Shown here: positions 19,317-27,920 of the stretch, piece by piece
Layout of the letters: every line of letters starts with the position of its first letter
Position numbering within the stretch: position 1 is the stretch's first letter
Assembly (NCBI GenBank): GCA_965198715.1
Contig: CBDAPV010000001.1
Span: 1-64,000 of the forward strand
Direction: 5' to 3'
From: RH-AL1 sp965198715
GTDB lineage: Bacteria; Pseudomonadota; Alphaproteobacteria; Rhizobiales; Beijerinckiaceae
DNA length: 64,000 nt
The notes under the pieces: generated by a model
The model's database searches: none
The model's input: the letters and a program-made list of their open reading frames with translations, nothing else
What the model was told of the DNA's origin: nothing
Translations under genes and position numbers: made by a program

Positions 19317-21101
19317 TCAGCCGCCGTCTTTCTTCGGGCTGGCGTCGTCGCCGCTCGAGGCCGGTGCGGTCTTGTCCTTGGCGTCGGCCGCTTCGGGGGC
19401 TTTCGCCTCGGAGAGGCCGTGCGCGACCTTATCGAGGATCTTGGCCTTGTCTTCCGGTTCGGGCCCGAGGTCGCGAGCATGGTTCCACTGGAAATGCGCG
19501 TCGAGCTTGCGGCCGACCCGCCAGTAGGCATCACCGAGATGGTCGTTGATGGTCGGGTCGCCCGGCTTGAGATCGATCGCCTGCTCCAGCTCCTTGACCG
19601 CCTCGTCATATTTGCCGAGCTTGTAATAGCCCCAGCCCAGGCTATCGACGATGTAGCCATCAGACGGGCGAAGCTCGACCGCCTTGTGCAGCATCTTGAA
19701 GGCCTCGTCCAAGTTCTGCCCGCGATCGACCCAGCTGTAGCCGAGATAGTTCAGCACCAGCGGCTGGTCGGGGAAGAGCTCGAGGGCCTTGCGGAAGTCG
19801 GCGACGGCCTTGTCCCACTTCTGCTCGCGCTCATAGGAGATGCCGCGGAAGTAGAACAGCGGCCACTCGACCTTCTCGGGCTTCTTCGAGGCGGCGAGAG
19901 CCTTGGAGTAGGTGTCGACCGCCTCGGCGTATTTCTTGTCGCCGCGCTGGGCGTTGCCGAGCGCGAGCAGCGCATCCTCGTCGTCGGGATGGTCGGCGAC
20001 GATGTGCCGGAGATAGTCGGCGCTCTCCTGCTTCTTGCCGAGGTTGTCGAGGAGTTGGGCGATCTGGATGTCGGCCGTGGTGCGCAGCACGCTGCCTTCC
20101 GGCACACCCTCGTAAACGGCAATTCCCTGCTCGTTCTGGTGGAGACGGTCGTAGATGTCGGCCAGCGTGATCTGCGTCAGCGCGTTCTTGGGCGCGAGAT
20201 AGAGCGAGAGCCGCAGGTAGACCATGGCGGCGATCTCGTCACCCTGGCGGCCGCCCGCCGAACCCAGCCCGTAGAGCACCTCGGCGCCGCCCTGGTCGGC
20301 TGTCTTGACCAACGGCTCCAGCGTCTTGCCGGCTTTCAGCTCGGCCACGGCGGCGTTGATGATGGGATGGTCGGGCAGGATGGTTTCGAAGTCGGCGTAG
20401 ACCTTGAGCGCGGCGTCCTTGTCGCCGTTGCGCGACAGGAAGCGGCCGTAGGCGTCGATCAGGCGCAGCGTGTTCTTGTCGCCAGCGTAGGCGGAGGCGA
20501 AGCGGCGCCCGGCCTCGGCCTTGTCGCCCATCATGTCGGCGATCAGCCCGGCGTGGAAGTCGCGGAACACCACGAAATTGTCGTCGCGCAGTCGGTCGCA
20601 GGTCTCCAGCGCCTTGTGCAGGTCGCCGGCCCCGGCCCAACTCCAGGCCGTGAGCAGCGTGGCGGTAATGTCGCGGCTCTGCGCCGGACCGCCCTTGGCG
20701 AATTGCGCGCGCGCCGCGGACCAATTGTGGACGTGCATCTGCTTCACGCCAAGGGCGAGATGAGCGAGTCCGTTGTTGGGATCGCGCGCCACGAGCCGGT
20801 CACCCAGCGTAAAGGCGTCGAGCATGTTGCCGTTGGACAGCGCGGCAACGAAGGCGCGCTCGATCAGCTGCGGGTTCTTGGGATCGAAGCGCAGCGCCTC
20901 GCGGAAAAAGGTGGCGGCGGCAATCGTGTCGTGATCCGCGCCGGCGATCAGCGCGGACAGGTAGTTGCCGGTCGGGTTGTCCGACACCTCGAACGGGGTC
21001 GAGAAGTTGAAGGATTCCTTGGCCTGAGCAGCCGGTGCCGCGACCAGGAAGACCAACGCGGCGAGGCTCGCGCTCGACGCTGATAAAAGCTTCAACGGCA
21101 T
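19317..21101 (-). CDS. Exported tetratricopeptide-repeat protein
   Basis: A 594-residue protein with a signal peptide (ASSASLAALVFLVAAPAAQA, cleavage near residue 27) and an all-helical body made of about a dozen TPR-like units; clear ones include DEDALLALGNAQRGDKKYAE, KWDKAVADFRKALELFP and KYDEAVKELEQAIDLKPGD. The C-terminus is a low-complexity K/D/A-rich tail. Proteins of this architecture are common in Hyphomicrobiales next to ispE and act as scaffolds in the periplasm or at the membrane; the partner is unknown. The start at 21101 gives the signal peptide directly. Confidence 0.85.
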   Translation of the reverse strand: MPLKLLSASSASLAALVFLVAAPAAQAKESFNFSTPFEVSDNPTGNYLSALIAGADHDTIAAATFFREALRFDPKNPQLIERAFVAALSNGNMLDAFTLGDRLVARDPNNGLAHLALGVKQMHVHNWSAARAQFAKGGPAQSRDITATLLTAWSWAGAGDLHKALETCDRLRDDNFVVFRDFHAGLIADMMGDKAEAGRRFASAYAGDKNTLRLIDAYGRFLSRNGDKDAALKVYADFETILPDHPIINAAVAELKAGKTLEPLVKTADQGGAEVLYGLGSAGGRQGDEIAAMVYLRLSLYLAPKNALTQITLADIYDRLHQNEQGIAVYEGVPEGSVLRTTADIQIAQLLDNLGKKQESADYLRHIVADHPDDEDALLALGNAQRGDKKYAEAVDTYSKALAASKKPEKVEWPLFYFRGISYEREQKWDKAVADFRKALELFPDQPLVLNYLGYSWVDRGQNLDEAFKMLHKAVELRPSDGYIVDSLGWGYYKLGKYDEAVKELEQAIDLKPGDPTINDHLGDAYWRVGRKLDAHFQWNHARDLGPEPEDKAKILDKVAHGLSEAKAPEAADAKDKTAPASSGDDASPKKDGG

Positions 21102-21198
21102 GGTCGCACGCGGTCCTTGGGCTGGCGCGAGGGTTCGAAGCCCTCGCTTGTTGCCCGGCACCATGGCCGTTTTGCGTTGGAGCGGCAAGCCGCAGAGC

Positions 21199-21520
21199 TT
21201 ACCTGTCGTCGTCGTCCGGGCTGCAGCGACGACGCGGCGGCGGCGAACGGTCGTCGTCGCCAGGGTCGTAGCGAAACCGGGGCGGCGGCCTGTCGTCGTC
21301 GCCAGGGTCGAAGCGCCGCCGCGGCGGCGGCGGTGCATCGTCGTCGCGGTATCCGGATCGCCGGACTCGTAACAGCGGCCGTCGACGTCGCAGGCCTGGC
21401 GCACCGGAACTACGAGGGCTGCACCGATGAAGCCGGGCACCGTCGCGGCTGCTCGCGCGCGCCGCCCGCGAGCAGCAGGAGCAGGGCCGGTACCAGCGCA
21501 GCGATCGCGGGACGGATCAT
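21199..21520 (-). pseudogene. Possible small secreted Asp/Pro-rich protein, frameshifted
   Basis: Reading leftward from an ATG at 21520, one frame gives a convincing signal peptide (MIRPAIAALVPALLLLLAGG) and stops after 36 residues. A second frame holds QACDVDGRCYES, and the third ends, at a TAA at 21199-21201, with a repeated block of the form R-(F/Y)-D-P-G-D-D-D-R-P/S-P-P. The last frame has no start codon of its own. The simplest reading is one gene for a secreted, cysteine-containing, Asp/Pro-repeat protein broken by two frameshifts, or sequence errors in a GC-rich repeat. Confidence 0.35.
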
Positions 21521-21545
21521 GATGGTCGCCTCGCTCGGGATCGGC

Positions 21546-21917
21546 TCAGCGGTACCATCCGTAAGGGCGCGGGCCATAGGCGAAACGCGACCCGTAGAAG
21601 CCGCGGTAGGGCCGATAATAGCCGTAGGGGCGGTAGAACGGACGGTAGAAAGGCCGCGGATAAACAGGCCGATCATAGACCACAGGCCGCTCGACCACTA
21701 CGGGGCGCTCCACCACTACGGGGCGCTCCACCACGACAGGGCGTTCGTAGACGCGCTCGACCCGCTCGGGCGGCGGAGCGTAGCCGTAATCGAGATCGGC
21801 GGCCGAGGCCGGGCCGGCGACGAGCGCCAAGCCGAAGCCGGCCAGCACGAGCGCAGGCAGGACAAGCCTGGGCAGGGCGATCGCAGGCAGGACGAGCGTA
21901 GGTGGAAAACGACGCAT
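21546..21917 (-). CDS. Small exported protein with ERPVVV repeats and a Tyr/Arg/Pro-rich tail
   Basis: A 123-residue protein. A long hydrophobic N-terminus ending in VAGPASAAD serves as signal peptide or anchor. Four tandem copies of the hexad E-R-P-V-V-V follow (18-bp DNA repeats around 21690-21760), and then an aromatic tail (RPFYRPFYRPYGYYRPYRG). AAGGAG lies seven bases before the ATG at 21917. Tails of this kind are frequent in small envelope proteins of this order, but no function is known. Confidence 0.7.
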   Translation of the reverse strand: MRRFPPTLVLPAIALPRLVLPALVLAGFGLALVAGPASAADLDYGYAPPPERVERVYERPVVVERPVVVERPVVVERPVVYDRPVYPRPFYRPFYRPYGYYRPYRGFYGSRFAYGPRPYGWYR

Positions 21918-21984
21918 GGATTGGCTCCTTCTCCGATCGAAAAAGAGTGGAGCCGTGCGGCTGAACAAGGGCTGAAGCGCCTGT

Positions 21985-22251
21985 TCAGTAGCCGTAGCCG
22001 AACGCAAAAGGCAGCAGCGGATAGGCCGGCGGTCCGTCGGGACCGTTGAGGCCGGGCGCATAGACGAAGGCGCCGCCGACGCGCAGCCCTGGAACCGGCA
22101 CGAGGTTGGGGCCCAGCACCGTCTGCGGCGGCACGACGACCGGCCGGGCCACAAGCGGCGCCGGCTCGAGCGGATCGCGCACGGCGAGATCCGCCGCCGC
22201 AGCCGGCACGGCCGAGGCGCAGAGAAGCAGGATGAACAGGAGCTGACGCAA
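21985..22251 (-). CDS. Small secreted protein of unknown function
   Basis: An 88-residue protein with a clean signal peptide (QLLFILLLCASAVPAAAA) and a proline/valine-rich mature part (APLVARPVVVPPQTVLGP) ending in FGYGY. The TTG at 22251 is preferred because AAAAGG lies at good distance; an ATG at 22296 in the same frame would add 15 residues before the signal core. It is followed leftward by the ERPVVV-repeat gene and is divergent from the protease-like gene at 22396. Confidence 0.6.
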   Translation of the reverse strand: MRQLLFILLLCASAVPAAAADLAVRDPLEPAPLVARPVVVPPQTVLGPNLVPVPGLRVGGAFVYAPGLNGPDGPPAYPLLPFAFGYGY

Positions 22252-22395
22252 GGGCGCACCTTTTCGTGAAGCGGTCACGCGAGATTGAGCGAGCATGGTG
22301 TACAAAGGGTTACCGGCGCGCCGAGCGCGGCCGCGCTTGCGTCGACGACGACGGGGTCTATCCTCGTCTCCAGCCTCTCCGCCGGGACAGCCCCC

Positions 22396-23085
22396 ATGCG
22401 CCGCCCTCGTCGCCTGCCCCTCTTCGCTCTGCTCGTCGCGTCCTGCGCCGTCGCGCTGTTCGCCTCCAACCCTGCCCTGGCCGAGGGCGAGATGACGTTC
22501 CGCGCCGTGCGCCTGGGCGAGGCGCAGACCTGCGGCTCCGATTGCCCGATCGTGATCGCCGCGACGGGGCAGATCACGCAGGCGACGCCGGGACGTTTCC
22601 TCGACTTCATCGAGAGCCACAGCCGGGGCGACCTTCACGCCGTCGTCTTCCTCGATTCCCCGGGCGGCCGGGTGGTCGCCTCGATGGAGTTCGGCACGCT
22701 GCTGCGCAAGATCGGCGCGGCGGCGGTGGTGGCGCGGGTCTATCCCGACGGTCAGGGCGGCACGATCATGACCAACGCGCAATGCTTCTCGGCCTGCGTC
22801 TACGCATTGATGGGCGCCAGGAAGCGCGTGATCCCCGCGAGGAGCCAGATCGGCATTCACCGCATGTTCGTCTACGAGGACAGCATGGATGCCTCGGGCA
22901 CGACGATCCTGCGCCATCGCCGCTTCGACAACGGCAACATGCGCTCGTTCCTCGAGGATTATTCGAGCGAGATGGGCGTCAGCCCCGGCCTGATCGCCGC
23001 CGCCGAGACCGTGCCCTCCAGCCAGCTCAAGATCCTGACCCGCAGCGAGATCCGCCGCTGGCACCTCGGCGTGCCGAAGCTGTAG
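22396..23085 (+). CDS. Periplasmic ClpP-fold-like protein (COG3904 type)
   Basis: A 229-residue exported protein. The signal peptide is LFALLVASCAVALFASNPALA. The body shows the crotonase/ClpP-like pattern AVVFLDSPGGRVVASMEFG, then NAQCFSACVYALMGA, where the second serine sits in the position of the ClpP nucleophile, and IGIHRMFV with a histidine at the place of the catalytic base. Members of this group in alphaproteobacteria are predicted periplasmic serine peptidases of unknown substrate. The ATG at 22396 is chosen because it directly begins the basic signal sequence. Confidence 0.75.
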   Translation: MRRPRRLPLFALLVASCAVALFASNPALAEGEMTFRAVRLGEAQTCGSDCPIVIAATGQITQATPGRFLDFIESHSRGDLHAVVFLDSPGGRVVASMEFGTLLRKIGAAAVVARVYPDGQGGTIMTNAQCFSACVYALMGARKRVIPARSQIGIHRMFVYEDSMDASGTTILRHRRFDNGNMRSFLEDYSSEMGVSPGLIAAAETVPSSQLKILTRSEIRRWHLGVPKL

Positions 23086-23224
23086 GGTCCGCATCATTCT
23101 GGGGCGCCAACGGCGAACCCGAAACCGGCGAGCACCGCTTTCATCCGGATGAGGCGAGGTACCCCGGTTCCAGGTTCTCGCTGGCGCGAGCGCCGAAAAG
23201 ACATGGAATCCGCGACGATCGCGC

Positions 23225-23422
23225 CTATCCCCCCTGGCGTGGGCTGACGATCTCGACGGCGTCGTCGTCGCGCAGCAGCGTCGCCGCGCGGTCGACCGCG
23301 CGCACGAAAGTCTGGTTCAGCGCCGTGGCGACGATGGCCTCGCCGTAGGCGAGCTCGACCAGCAGCGCCGCCAGGGTGGCGGCCTCGACCTCATGCGCTC
23401 TGCCGTTGACGCTGATGCGCAC
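23225..23422 (-). CDS. thiS: Sulfur-carrier protein ThiS
   Basis: A 65-residue ubiquitin-fold protein that carries sulfur as a C-terminal thiocarboxylate for thiamin thiazole formation. The sequence begins VRISVNGRAHEVEAATLAAL and ends in the required Gly-Gly (EIVSPRQGG). The GTG start at 23422 has GGAGGA upstream and overlaps the end of thiO by 32 bp. The partner thiG is not downstream: the neighbouring gene is on the other strand. Confidence 0.92.
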   Translation of the reverse strand: MRISVNGRAHEVEAATLAALLVELAYGEAIVATALNQTFVRAVDRAATLLRDDDAVEIVSPRQGG

Positions 23423-24410
23423 GTTCGTCCTCCGAGACCCCTGCTTCCGCCTCGACGATGGCGAGCGCGCGCGCGGCCAGTGCCGGCGCCACCAGGAAAC
23501 CGTGACGGTAGAGCCCATTGATGAAGAGCCGGCGCCCGTCGCGGCGCACCTCCGGCATGTTGTCGGGGAAGGCCGGGCGCAGGTCGCAGCCCATCTCGAC
23601 CACCTCGGCCTCCCCAAAGGCGGGATGGATCGTGAAGGCGGCACCGATGAGATCGAGCAGCGCGCGGGCGCGGACCCGTCCACGCTCCTCGCACTCCAGC
23701 GTGGTGGCGCCGACCATGAAGCGCCCGTCGCCGCGCGGCACGATGTAGACGGGATTGCGCGGGTGCAGGAGCTGCACCGGCCGAGAGAAGGCGATGTCGC
23801 GGGTGAACAGCACCAGCATCTCGCCCTTGACGCCGCGCAGGTCGGTCAGCCGGTCGCGCGCGGCGTGACCGCGACAATCGACGATCCATTCGCATCCCTC
23901 CGGCTCGGCGTCGATGCCGTGGCGCATCGTGACGTGCGGCATGGCGACGAGGCGGCGTGCCAGCTCTGCGGTGGCGACGCGGGGATCGACGTGCGCCTCC
24001 CTGGGGAAGAAGAGCGCGCGCGAGAAGCGTCCGGCGAGGTCGGGCTCGAGCGCGGCGATGCCTTCGGCGCCGAGCGTCTCGTGTTCCTCGGTGGCGCGGG
24101 CGAAACGGGCGAGCTCGGGCAGGTCGCGGGCGGGCGCGACGAGCAGACTGCCGTTGGTCCGCGCGACCGGCACGGTCTGCTGCCAGTAGTTCAGCGAGAA
24201 AAGGCCCAGTTCGATGAGCTCGGGCTCGGAAGATTCCGCCTCGCACCAGGGCGCGATCATGCCGCCGGCATAGAACGAGCAGCCGCGCCCGGCGGCGGGC
24301 GCGCGTTCGTGCAGCGTCACCGGGAAGCCGGCAGAGGCGAAGGCGTAAGCGGCGGTGAGGCCAGCGATGCCTGCGCCGAGGACGCCGATGCGGGGTCGTG
24401 CTGCTACCAT
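23391..24410 (-). CDS. thiO: Glycine oxidase ThiO
   Basis: A 339-residue FAD-dependent oxidase that makes dehydroglycine for thiazole synthesis. The N-terminal dinucleotide motif is IGVLGAGIAGLTAAY; CSFYAGGMIAPWCEAES follows, and NGLYRHGFLVAPALA is the C-terminal FAD-contact segment typical of ThiO/DAO enzymes. AAGGAG lies five bases before the ATG at 24410; the frame extends upstream without homology. It is cotranscribed with thiS. No TPP riboswitch was recognised in the 200 bp upstream. Confidence 0.92.
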   Translation of the reverse strand: MVAARPRIGVLGAGIAGLTAAYAFASAGFPVTLHERAPAAGRGCSFYAGGMIAPWCEAESSEPELIELGLFSLNYWQQTVPVARTNGSLLVAPARDLPELARFARATEEHETLGAEGIAALEPDLAGRFSRALFFPREAHVDPRVATAELARRLVAMPHVTMRHGIDAEPEGCEWIVDCRGHAARDRLTDLRGVKGEMLVLFTRDIAFSRPVQLLHPRNPVYIVPRGDGRFMVGATTLECEERGRVRARALLDLIGAAFTIHPAFGEAEVVEMGCDLRPAFPDNMPEVRRDGRRLFINGLYRHGFLVAPALAARALAIVEAEAGVSEDERAHQRQRQSA

Positions 24411-24614
24411 GATGGCTCCTTGGCGCGCCACCGGATCGCCGGCCAGCCATGCCGTGAGCGCGGGTTTAGTTTGCTGGCGAACCGATCCGGGTGCGCGGTT
24501 AGCCTCCTCGATCAAGCGGAAGCTTCGACGTCGCCTCCGTCGAGACAGGATCCTAGCTAGGGTGCCGCCGCACACCCCGTCAAGGCGCTCGGCTCGCGCA
24601 GGAAAGATCTCATC

Positions 24615-25471
24615 TTGGCACAAGCGACTCCGGTCTGGTTCATCACCGGCTGTTCAACCGGCTTCGGCCGCGAACTCGCCGAACTCGTCCTCGAGCGCGG
24701 CTGGAAGGCCGTCGTCACCGCGCGCGACGAATGCGTGTCGCCGATCTGGTCGAGGGTCACGAGGCGAATGCGCTGGCCGTCTCGCTCGACGTCACCGATG
24801 CCGGGCAGATCGCCGCGGCGGTCAAGGCCGCCAAGGACAAGTTCGACCGTATCGACGTGCTCGTGAACAACGCCGGCTACGGCTACCAGGCCTCCGTTGA
24901 GGGGGGCGACGATGCCGAGATCCGCGCTCAGTTCGACGCCAATGTCTTTGGTCTGTTCGCCATGACCCGCGATGTCCTGCCGATCCTGCGCGCGCAAAAG
25001 AGCGGTCACGTGATCAACATCACCTCCGTCGCCGGCTTCATCGGCTTCGCCGGCTCGGCCTATCACTCCGCCTCGAAGTACGCGGTGGAAGGCTGGTCCG
25101 ACGGGCTGGCCACGGAGGTGGAGCCGCTCGGCCTGCACGTGACCTGCGTCGAGCCGGGCCGTTCCGCACGGATTGGGCCGGTCGCTCGCTGAAGCAGACG
25201 CCCACCAAGATCGCCGATTTCGCGGAGACAGCTGGCGTCCGCCTCAAGGGCCCGTCTAATGGCAGCGGCAAGCAGGCCGGAGATCCGCGCAAGGCGGCCG
25301 CTGTGATGATCGAGATCACGCATGTCAAGAACCCGCCGCATCAGCTCGTCCTGGGCGCCTGGGGGGTCGATGCGGTCGACAAGCGCCTGGGCGCCATCCG
25401 CAGCAAGTTCGACACTTGGCGCGAGCGCGGGGGCGGCGACGGACTACGACGAGGCCGTCAAGGCCGCGTAG
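24615..25471 (+). pseudogene. SDR-family dehydrogenase broken by three frameshifts
   Basis: A short-chain dehydrogenase can be followed through three frames. The first part (from a TTG at 24615) has the cofactor motif TGCSTGFG. After about 24730 the frame shifts and continues with DVLVNNAGYGYQASVEGG and the catalytic YHSASKYAVEGW. Near 25160 it shifts again (FRTDWAGRSLKQTPTKI, then VKNPPHQLVLG), and near 25430, in a G-rich run, it shifts a third time to end in ATDYDEAVKAA. All family landmarks survive, so decay is recent or the shifts are sequencing errors. Confidence 0.8.
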
Positions 25472-25571
25472 GGCGCGACGCCGCGAGCCGTTGACGAAGG
25501 GTTCGGGACAGGCGAACGTCTGCTCTTATCTCGACGCCAGGGTGGCTTAGTGTGCGGAGCTGGCGGGCGGC

Positions 25572-27074
25572 ATGACCAAAAGTGACGGCGGCTTCGCTGT
25601 CGGCACGCTCGGGCGCAGGCGCGGCGACGTCGACATCGTCTTGCCGCGCGTCGCCTTGCCGACGGGTCGTCGGCTGAGGCTAGGCCTCGCCGGACGTCTC
25701 ATCGGGCTGATCGCCGCTTTCGTCCTTATCGCGCAGGTCATGATCTTCGTGCCGGCGATATCGAACATGCGGTTCAACTGGCTGCGCAACCATCTCAGCG
25801 CCGCCTATGTCGCCGCCCTGACGCTGGACGCGTCGCCACCCGGGGGCGTATCGCCTGCTCTCGCGGCGGACTTGTTACGCAGCGCCGGGGCGCGTCAGAT
25901 CGCGATCGATCGCGGCGGCACGCGCCAAGTCCTGGCCTCGCGCGGAGCCGCCTTCAAGGTCGACGCCACCTACGACCTTCGCCGATCCTCATGGCCGGAC
26001 CTGCTCGGCGCGGCCTTTATAACGTTGACCGCGCCTCCGGGGAGGACGTTGACGCTGCTTAGCGCGGCCCCGGCCAGCGGCAGCGTGCTCGAGGTCACGA
26101 TGGACGAGGCGCCGCTGACGGAGGCCATGCACGCCTTCGCCCGCCGCATCCTGATCTACTCGCTGATCGTCTCTGTGATCGTCGCCTCGCTCGCCGCGCT
26201 CGCGCTGCACCGCATGATCCTGCGCCCGGTCCGACAGCTGACCGACTCGATCGTCGATTTCGGCGCCGATCCGGGCGATCACACCCGCATCATCACGCCC
26301 TCCGGCCGCGACCACGAGATCGGCCAGGCCGAGCGCGCGCTGGCGGTCATGCAGGAGGCGCTGGTGCTCGAACTCGGGCAGAAAAAGCACCTCGCCGACC
26401 TCGGGCTGGCCGTGGCCAAGATCAACCACGACATGCGCAACATGCTGTCGTCGGCGCAGATCCTGTCCGACCGCCTCGCAGGCGTGCCCGATCCTCTGGC
26501 GCAGCGCCTGGCACCCAAGCTGGTGGCGACGCTCGACCGTGCCATCCGCTTCTGCCAGGCAACGCTGACCTACGGTCGCGCCGTGGACGAGCCGCCGCAA
26601 CCGCGTCCGCTCAACCTGCGCGCCGTCGTCGCCGAAGCGGCCGAGACCGTCGCTCCAATGGCGAACGGGCATGTACGCATCGAGAACGCCGTTCCCGCCG
26701 ATATCGAGCTGACCGCCGACGCCGAGCAGCTCTTCCGCATCCTGATGAATCTGCTTCGCAACGGCGTCGAGGCGTTGGAGCGTGCCGGCGCGGCACAGGG
26801 GCGGCTGCCGGTGGTCGACGTACGCGCCTGGAGGGACGGCGCGATCACGACGATCGAGGTCTCCGACACGGGGCCCGGCATCCCGCCTGCGATCCGCGGC
26901 AAGGTGTTCTCCGCCTTCCAGAACTCGTCGCGTCCGGGCGGCACGGGCCTCGGCCTCGCGATCGTCGCCGATCTCGTGCGGGCCCACGGCGGCACGGTCG
27001 AGCTCGCACCCGATCGGGACGATACCGGCGCGCTTTTCCGCATCAAGCTGCCGTGGCTGCCGGCGGTGGGGTAG
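25572..27074 (+). CDS. Orphan sensor histidine kinase with HAMP domain
   Basis: A 500-residue membrane kinase. TM1 is at about residues 42-62 (GLIAAFVLIAQVMIFVPAI), a periplasmic or extracytoplasmic sensor of about 130 residues follows, TM2 is near 193-215 (LIYSLIVSVIVASLAALAL), then HAMP. The dimerisation/phosphoacceptor box is AKINHDMRNMLSSAQIL, the N-box LMNLLRNGVEAL, and the G-boxes VSDTGPGIP and GGTGLGLAI. The INHDMRN box differs from the common HELRTP type. No response regulator is adjacent, so its partner must be encoded elsewhere. Confidence 0.88.
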   Translation: MTKSDGGFAVGTLGRRRGDVDIVLPRVALPTGRRLRLGLAGRLIGLIAAFVLIAQVMIFVPAISNMRFNWLRNHLSAAYVAALTLDASPPGGVSPALAADLLRSAGARQIAIDRGGTRQVLASRGAAFKVDATYDLRRSSWPDLLGAAFITLTAPPGRTLTLLSAAPASGSVLEVTMDEAPLTEAMHAFARRILIYSLIVSVIVASLAALALHRMILRPVRQLTDSIVDFGADPGDHTRIITPSGRDHEIGQAERALAVMQEALVLELGQKKHLADLGLAVAKINHDMRNMLSSAQILSDRLAGVPDPLAQRLAPKLVATLDRAIRFCQATLTYGRAVDEPPQPRPLNLRAVVAEAAETVAPMANGHVRIENAVPADIELTADAEQLFRILMNLLRNGVEALERAGAAQGRLPVVDVRAWRDGAITTIEVSDTGPGIPPAIRGKVFSAFQNSSRPGGTGLGLAIVADLVRAHGGTVELAPDRDDTGALFRIKLPWLPAVG

Positions 27075-27083
27075 GCTGCAGCC

Positions 27084-27758
27084 TTACTTCGGCACCACCG
27101 GCACGAACATGCGGCGCGCCTGGTCGAACACCGTCATGCGGCCGTTGGCGACGCCGAAATAGGCGCCGTGCAGGCTGAGCTTGCCCGCGGCCTCGCGGTC
27201 CCGGATCCAGGGATAGGTGCGCAGGTTCTCCAGCCCCTGGATGATCGAGGCATAGCTCAGGCGCTCGCAATAATGGTCGAAGTCGCCGACCAGCGGCCCG
27301 GCCTGCTCGGCCGCCGGCGCGATCAACGCCTTCCACTTGGCGATGAAGTTGGCTTCCGACAGCGGCGTGAACTCGTCGTACTGGCCCTGGGCGTAGGCGC
27401 GGATGCCGCCGCACTGCGCGTGCCCCATAATCACGATGTGTGCGACCTGCAGTGCCAGTACGGCGTATTCGATGGCCGCCGCCGTTTCCTGCATCGAGGC
27501 AGGATCATAGGGCGGTACCAGCGCGGCGATGTTGCGGATGACAAAAATCTCGCCCGGCCCGGCATCGAAGATGACCTCGGGGGACACGCGCGAGTCGCAG
27601 CAGCCAATGAGCAGCGCCGGCGGCTTCTGGCCCTGCTCCGACAAGGAGCGGAAGCGGTCCTGCTCCTGCCGCAGCCGGCCATTCCAGAAGGCCAAGTACC
27701 CCTCGGCGAGAACGGCCGGAAGATTCTCGTGGACGGGGACACTGTGGGTGCTGGTCAT
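27084..27758 (-). CDS. Beta-class carbonic anhydrase
   Basis: A 224-residue enzyme that interconverts CO2 and bicarbonate. Zinc ligands and the catalytic dyad are in IGCCDSRVSPE (Cys, Asp, Arg) and MGHAQCGGIRAY (His, Cys), the classic beta-CA spacing. The start at 27758 (MTSTHSVPV) gives the usual family length; an upstream in-frame start at 27869 would add an arginine-rich stretch without homology. It is convergent with the orphan kinase gene and divergent from the mic60-like gene. Confidence 0.93.
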   Translation of the reverse strand: MTSTHSVPVHENLPAVLAEGYLAFWNGRLRQEQDRFRSLSEQGQKPPALLIGCCDSRVSPEVIFDAGPGEIFVIRNIAALVPPYDPASMQETAAAIEYAVLALQVAHIVIMGHAQCGGIRAYAQGQYDEFTPLSEANFIAKWKALIAPAAEQAGPLVGDFDHYCERLSYASIIQGLENLRTYPWIRDREAAGKLSLHGAYFGVANGRMTVFDQARRMFVPVVPK

Positions 27759-27920
27759 GCGTCGGAACCGCCTGGTGACAACACCGGCCTTTTTGCGCCA
27801 CGACCGGCGCCGGCGCAATCGCGAACCCCGCCGAACGCTCGGCGTTAGCGTATCGTCATACGGGCGCATATCGCCATCTCAGGAAACGCACTAGATACCG
27901 GCCACGGAGTGGAGAACGAG

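Noticed and set aside
21690..21760. Tandem 18-bp repeats as a possible CRISPR-like array
   Set aside because: The repeats are contiguous without spacers and lie in frame inside a gene, encoding the E-R-P-V-V-V hexads.
24411..24610. Possible TPP riboswitch upstream of thiO
   Set aside because: I looked for the CTGAGA and ACCTGATC-type conserved blocks on the minus strand and found only a GGGTG/CACCC hairpin, so a riboswitch is not supported.
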